Source of the DNA: Aralia elata
Taxonomy: Eukaryota; Streptophyta; Magnoliopsida; Apiales; Araliaceae
Direction: 5' to 3'
Assembly: GCA_034770075.1 (NCBI GenBank)
Contig: CM068382.1
Span: 90,368,692-90,432,691, forward strand
DNA: 64,000 nucleotides
Shown: piece after piece, positions 58,432 through 64,000 of the stretch
Position numbering within the stretch: position 1 is the first letter of the stretch
How the letters are laid out: every line of letters starts with the position of its first letter
Translations under genes and position numbers: made by a program
Notes under the pieces: generated by a model
Told to the model about the DNA's origin: nothing
The model's input: only the letters and a program-made list of their open reading frames with translations
Database searches by the model: none

Positions 58432-61400
58432 TGTTAGATTTGTATATAACGTGAGCATACAATCAAATTACACAAATATAGCGAAAGCGCGATAAAATCG
58501 GATTTTAAAATTTTAATACAAATCATCACCATGATCAATCCTTGTGCTCAATTAACGATTAAACGAAAGAGATAGTGTAGGGTTTTAGACACATAAACGC
58601 AGCGGAATTTAAAATTTTAAAACAATTTTCCGAAACCCTAAAACAGGATCCATGCGAAAAGAACAAATTAATTCAGAGGTTTAGATTTGTTTTACCGATT
58701 ATCTGAGCTTGAATGGAACGATGAAATTCTGAACGGCTTCGAATCTCCAACGCAATCCAACGGAACTGCGTCTCTACAGTATCCACACGAACGTCCCACA
58801 AATCGTAACACGATCTGCAGCAAAGAGAACTCCGGTACTAGCCGCCAAGATCTGAATTTTCTCAAGTTTTGCTCTCAACTCTCTTTTCTAAAACGGCTAG
58901 GGTTTTATTTTCTTTTGGTTTTCACGTACCTCAGACTGCTGATATATCAGATATATATAGCGTTCAAAAAATAATTAAACAAAACCCTAATCCTATTAGA
59001 AAAGTAAAAATCCGAATTTATATATATTATATTTTAATTAAGTCTTACTTAATTAATATACATATATACAAATTATCCTGTTAATTTAAATTCGTAATTT
59101 AAATACTATCAATCATATTGATATATTTAAATCCTTACAATTTAAATTAATTCTCTTTTAATTACGTTCTAAGTGTGTGACCCTATAGGTTATTATTATA
59201 TTGACAATAATTTTAAAATCATATTATAAAATTATAAACAGTGAGTGGCATCTAGTAATGCATCACTGCTACCCAAATAATAATAAGATCGGTGACTCGA
59301 TGCAACCTTTTCGTGACCAATGTTTCAATGTAATTTAATCCTTTTAACCTTGACATCCTAAATTAAACTCGAGTCATGGAATGTGTCATACTCTTCATAA
59401 TTTAATCTGAGTTTTCTTGATCAATTAGTAGACTATATGAAACAAATCACTATTTGAGCATGGTCATGCATTTCATAGTCTTACTCAATCAAGAGGCCTA
59501 TGGATATCACCCCTAATATATAGGAGGGTTAAATTCCATCTAGATCACTCATATTCCTCACACGATTCATGATGCACCCAATAATCACTTTTATTGTCCA
59601 CCCTATTAAAGGTGACCTTTGATGATATCAAAGTACATAAATTCTCGTATAGTAATATAGTGATTTCAGGTCGGAGGACCATTACATCATTGTCACTATG
59701 AGAATTGCTTATGACACTTTGCATAATGCTCCACGTAGAATTCTCATGATGGGTCTGTCCAGTACATTGTTCTCTAACATGTACCTATGCATTGACTTAA
59801 TATCTCATATATTAATGACCAATGAGATTTGGCCATCAGTCAATCCACATATTAGTCTCAATGTATCATTGTTGTCTCATTCTCAATGATACTCGACTAG
59901 GGACATTTGAGAGTAATGATACTAATTGTAATTATATAATCTCATGTTCAAGTCACATACTTGAAGCTATATAATTTGTATCATTATTCTAAGGACTTTT
60001 ATTATGCTAACATTTATATAACACAGTAAATGAAACCATAATAAAATAATTCATTTATTCAATCAAATATCAAAAGAAATATTAAGCAATTACATTAAAT
60101 AATTGGCCTCTATGGCATAAACTCTAACAGATAGAGAATCAGAATCATACCCTTGTAGAACCGTGCTTCCACAGGTACGAGTTCAACTCTAAGTCCTTTG
60201 TGTTCTCCTTGAATTCCACTGGTTCAATTCCTTCCTTTGATCAACGTTAGCCACCTAAGCGTTTGGCCTCTAGAGGTGATCCACCAAGGAATATTATATA
60301 TTTAACAAGATGGGTGATGACAAAACCCTAATTTATATCTCTATAGAATGAATTTGTAAGTACTCTCTCAAATCTTATGGAAGCATGTGTAACCTTAATC
60401 CATAATAAGACTCATCTTATTTATAGATATAGGCAACCCTCCCAAACTATTTAGGAATAATGTTTTATTTTAATTAAACTTTTTTAATTAATTAAACTCC
60501 TAATCCAATTACGAATTTATGAAAATACTTTTATTAATTAATTCTCAAACCCTTTTAGGAATTAAATAATAATAATAGTAATAATAATAATAAGACTCCT
60601 CTTATTAATTTATATTTAATATTTTCAAAATATTAAATATTAAATATTAAGCTATTTAATTTATTCTATCACCATAGATTAAATTAAATATACTTAACTT
60701 ATTATTACGATTATGTTATTTACTTCTTAAATAAATATTTTTTTTACGGTGTGACCCTTTAGGTTCTGCATATTAAACTGGTTGTGAATAAATCAATTAG
60801 ACCAATTCTAATCTTATTTAAATAAATAAATTAAACTATTTAATTCATTTAATTAAATAATATTTATTCTACAATAAGAGTAAGCCCCTTTGCGATCAAT
60901 GACTTTCTAGATAATAGAAATTTTAACATTAATCACAGAAGAACCTTTCGGTGAATAGTTACCGTACAATTCAATTCTTCTACCATACAATATCCCAATT
61001 AAATATAAGACATGAAATTACTGTCAAGTCTTATTTTATTTAATTATATGTATTTCTATTCTCAAATGCACAACTCTAAATAATGCAAATTAGAAACTAC
61101 TTTCTAATTTCATTCTGCCTTGGTCAAGGACTACTGAGTTGTCATTTATCGAATCACATAGGACATTCTCTTCTTTAACTAGTAGATTTTGTGTTGACTA
61201 TTTACCTATCTCCATGTACAACTTATTATACCCAAGCATACCCTTTGATATACCCTAAAGGTCTTAAGGGACATGTCAAAGTATAACGATACTATGATGA
61301 TCTCAAGTTCAAGGATCACTTGTACTATTATCACTAGAGAAATTCCTATTGACAGGAAAGTAAAACTTCATTAGGTATTCTTTCAGCGAGTCATGTTCAG

Positions 61401-61462
61401 TAAACTTATTCTCCAATATATAAACACAAAATACTAACTAATCCAACTTGATAAAACTAACA
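58432..61462 (-). mobile_element. Copia-like LTR split by a solo LTR
   Basis: Removing 58576-60134 joins 58432-58575 to 60135-61462 into one ~1.5 kb sequence. On the minus strand it starts TGTTAGTTTTATCAAG and ends ACAAATCTAACA. A minus-strand TATA-like CTATAAATAAGATG lies at about 60418. Flanks (catat and aaact) do not match, so it may be one LTR of a longer, broken element. Confidence 0.5.
58576..60129 (-). mobile_element. Solo LTR, 1554 bp, TSD gatag
   Basis: On the minus strand TGTTAGAGTTTATGCC...GTCTAAAACCCTACA. The perfect duplication gatag lies at 58571-58575 and 60130-60134. A TATA-like GCTATATATATC (minus) lies at about 58950-58962. No internal region. Confidence 0.85.
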
Positions 61463-61768
61463 AAACTGAGGTAAAACTTATAATTTTTCAAATGCATACC
61501 AATAGACAAAATATTACTACTTGACCTAAAATTAAGAGTTTTATTTTCTTTTGTGTAAGCTCATGAATTCATTTAATCAATCAATTTTCTTTAATCATAA
61601 TATTTCTGAGAATTACACTTCTTCTCCTTATTTTGAAGACACAATCTTATTATTTTGGTCTCCTCATTATTGGTTTCATGTATATTTTATTATTTTATGT
61701 TAGCAATTTTATAAGTGTTTTGAGAGAAAACTAAATTTATCTATTTTCGCTATCTGTTTAGGTTCAAT
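61463..61768. other. No gene seen
   Basis: AT-rich, ending in a possible intron acceptor (ctatctgtttag) just before the Arg-rich ORF remnant. Confidence 0.4.
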
Positions 61769-63710
61769 ATGGAAGATAAATATAACTCAAGTTATCAAGT
61801 TGAAGTCGGAGAATCTTCTAATATAGGGCAGCAGATGCAATTTGAACGTACATCAACGCGTAGGGAGAGAGATCGTATACGTCAGGAACAACATCGACAT
61901 CATATGACTACATAACAACTTTCGCAAAGGAGACAAAGAAATAGAGAAGCAGAAAATTCACGATTGCAAAATTTGGATCCAATAGAAATGGAACGTGTAC
62001 AATGACAACGTGATGCACAAGGACAAAAAAGAGCCTCAAAGACTATTCAACAACGAGAAGAACAATTGAGAAGACGCCGACACAATTATCGTGAACGAAG
62101 ATCCAACAAATCATACGTCTCACATTAATGAATCTCATCCATATACAAGTAGAAGTATATAAACTGTAATATTTTTTATGGGGCAAAGGGGAAAAAATGC
62201 CCCTGACGTTTATCCCGAAGTCCCACTTACACCCTGAACTTTTTTTTTTCCAAAAATACACTTGACGTTACAAATTTTGGGTCAACTGTGCCCCTGCCGT
62301 TAACGGACATGCCACCTAGACAAACAGATGTTAATTTATTTCTGAACAAGTGACACGTGGCTTGAATATTTACACTAAGGCTCCTCTTCTTTGAACAATA
62401 ACTTTAAAAAATATCAAAATTTCAGTTTGTTTCAAATTAAAACAAATTACAAAATGTATCATTATTTTTAATTTGTTTCAAATTAAAATAACTTAAACAA
62501 AATAAATATCTCCAGTTCAAGCTTAAGTTTCATCTCTCCCTCTGCTTAAGATCTCCAAGTTCTCGAAAAAGATGGTTGTCATGACTACAATTCCTATTTT
62601 TTCCGATTAGATAACCTGAATTAGGATCACGATTGTGCCGATCTGACGGTAGGCAACCGCTTTCTGAACCGAATTGCAAGCCTGTTTCTCTATTGAAATC
62701 TGCCACAAAATTTGGACCATCGAAAGTCTCTTTTCTGATCTATGATAAGCCGAGTCCGAGGGGCTTATAGATTGTGGGGTTTTCTTGCGAGACTAGTAGG
62801 GGTGAATCTTGTGTGTGTTGGGTTCGGTCATGATCTAATTATGAGGGTCTTCTGGGATTTGGTCTGGGGTTGGGTTCGTCTCTGGTGATGCTTTGGTTGA
62901 TGAAACGTTTTTCAGATCTGATTAATGGTTATTGTGTATTATTGATTTCTTATTCCTTTAATCTGATTTGTGTTTGGGGCTGCTTGTATGTTTTCAGATC
63001 TGGTGTCTATTTAGCTTTCAGATTTGATTTGTTCACCAGAATCTGGAGTTTCTGGTACTATCAACCAGATTCGAATTTTGGATGATTGTTCGCGCGGATG
63101 GCTGTTCTATTTGTGTGCTTTCCGATTTGGATGTTTTGTTTCTATTGCTTATCTTTTAAATGTTTAGATTTGGATGTATTGTGAGGTCTTTGTTGTGGCC
63201 TATCGCTAGATTTCAGCCATTTGATTCCATGCCGGAATCTGGGTTCGGAATTGGGTTTTCAATGGTACCGATTTGGGTTTTCGATGATACATTTTGTAAT
63301 TTGTTTTAATTTGAAACAAATTGAAATTTTGATATTTTTTAAAGTTATTGTTCAAAGAAGAGGAGCCTTAGTGTAAATATTCAAGCCATGTGTCACTTGT
63401 TCAGAAATAAATTAACATCTGTTTGTCTAGGTGGCATATCCGTTAACAGCAGGGGCACAGTTGACCCAAAATTTGTAACGTCAAGTGTATTTTTGGGGAA
63501 AAAAAAAGTCCAGGGTGTAAGTGGGACTTCGGAGTAAACGTCAGGGGCATTTTTGCACCTTTGCCCATTTTTTATGTTTACTAAGGTTACCCTACACCCG
63601 TTGTTGAACTTATATATACTATTTAAATCTATATAGCTCATGTTGAAAAAAGCATTCGCGGGAGGGTTCGCTTGACTCATGTAAGGCGTTTAGCACGCAA
63701 TGCTCCTAAT
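61769..63710 (+). pseudogene. Arg-rich ORF remnant, interrupted by the MULE
   Basis: From ATG 61769 (after an acceptor-like CTGTTTAG at 61755-61762) the frame reads MEDKYNSSYQVEVGESSNIG, then many RxR pairs such as TSTRRERDRIRQEQHRHH and REEQLRRRRHNYRERRSNK. It is broken by TAA (CAA to TAA) at about 61913 and TGA (CGA to TGA) at about 62002. After the MULE (62181-63566) a short frame SIRGRVRLTHVRRLARNAPN (about 63645-63705) may be a later exon. The composition suggests a nucleic-acid-binding protein, possibly from a transposon, but I do not recognise the family. Confidence 0.35.
62181..63566. mobile_element. Mutator-like element with ~280-bp TIRs, 10-bp TSD
   Basis: Left TIR 62181-62463 and right TIR about 63294-63566 are inverted copies (start GGGCAAAGG; shared CCCCTGACGTTTA, GTGGGACTTCGG-type and CTAGGTGGCA blocks). 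The decamer attttttatg flanks both sides (62171-62180 and 63567-63576). No MuDR transposase. The 830-bp centre (62464-63293) has a higher GC content and reads like a plant leader and first intron (repeated cagatctg/gatttg blocks), so it is a possible Pack-MULE. Confidence 0.92.
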
Positions 63711-64000
63711 GTTCAATTCAAATTCAATTCAATTATTGCATTTTTGCTAGTTATATGACTTAAACAATTCATTTTATATACTGTTAAATATGTTTACACT
63801 CTATTTATACAGGCATGTTATTCGAAAAAAAGATGAAAAAGATGTAGAAACAGTAAAATGATTTTAATTAATCATTTTTGGGTTTATTTACTATTAATAA
63901 ATAATGTTTAACTGAATAAATGTTGGTTTTCATTATCTCTTTATGAAGTTTTTCAAGCAACGCCAACGTTGGCCAAGCAGAAGCAAAATTAAAGCTTACA
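63711..64000. other. No gene seen
   Basis: AT-rich right edge of the window with short repeats of aattc at 63714-63735. The last bases (caacgccaacgttggcc) hold a small palindrome. Confidence 0.4.

Noticed and set aside
63393..63680. Minus ORF of 95 codons
   Set aside because: Runs through the right TIR of the Mutator-like element and its flank, with no protein family signature.

Overview
The window is nuclear DNA from a flowering plant, most likely a eudicot. The evidence is its high AT content, GT-AG introns, plant Ty3/gypsy and Ty1/copia LTR retrotransposons primed by initiator tRNA-Met, plant-type hAT, PIF/Harbinger, Mutator and Stowaway DNA transposons, a class III peroxidase remnant and an organellar-type seryl-tRNA synthetase gene. 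The species cannot be named from the sequence alone. No bacterial-style operons, tRNA or rRNA genes, or CRISPR arrays were seen. Coordinates come from reading the sequence by hand, so element edges without a target-site duplication (TSD) are approximate.

Layout. 1-11.3 kb: a degraded but structurally complete Ty3/gypsy element on the minus strand (133-10671, TSD attaa) inserted into the LTR of an older element. 11.3-14.5 kb: 3' internal remnant of that older element, carrying a solo LTR (11844-13820, TSD agaca). 14.5-18.5 kb: 5' half of a second gypsy element. 18.7-19.8 kb: exons 1 and 2 of a broken peroxidase gene. 20.7-22.8 kb: LTR and pol fragments of copia elements. 22.8-27.7 kb: a string of host-gene fragments, all on the minus strand (seryl-tRNA synthetase exons 7-8, a 2-oxoglutarate oxygenase exon, a CCT-eta exon), interrupted by an LTR. 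27.96-37.55 kb: a 9.6 kb hAT element with 8-bp TSD, without a visible transposase, containing a small TRIM element that was itself hit by a third gypsy element. 38.1-38.6 kb: an exon of an unrecognised gene. 38.6-41.8 kb: a complete but mutated PIF/Harbinger (Pong-like) element. 45.4-51.9 kb: the one apparently intact gene, a ten-exon organellar seryl-tRNA synthetase (504 codons). 54.4-61.5 kb: copia-type LTRs and non-coding retroelement sequence with a nested solo LTR. 61.8-63.7 kb: a decayed Arg-rich ORF interrupted by a Mutator-like element with roughly 280-bp terminal inverted repeats.

Most of the window is a layered record of transposition. The main points for follow-up are: (1) tandem leader repeats in the gypsy LTRs whose short stems differ between copies yet stay complementary; (2) one LTR retrotransposon whose two LTRs now face each other about 33 kb apart but still share a 5-bp TSD, which suggests an inversion of more than 30 kb; (3) the same-strand mosaic of host-gene fragments; (4) the 9.6 kb composite hAT element; and (5) the possible Pack-MULE near the right end.
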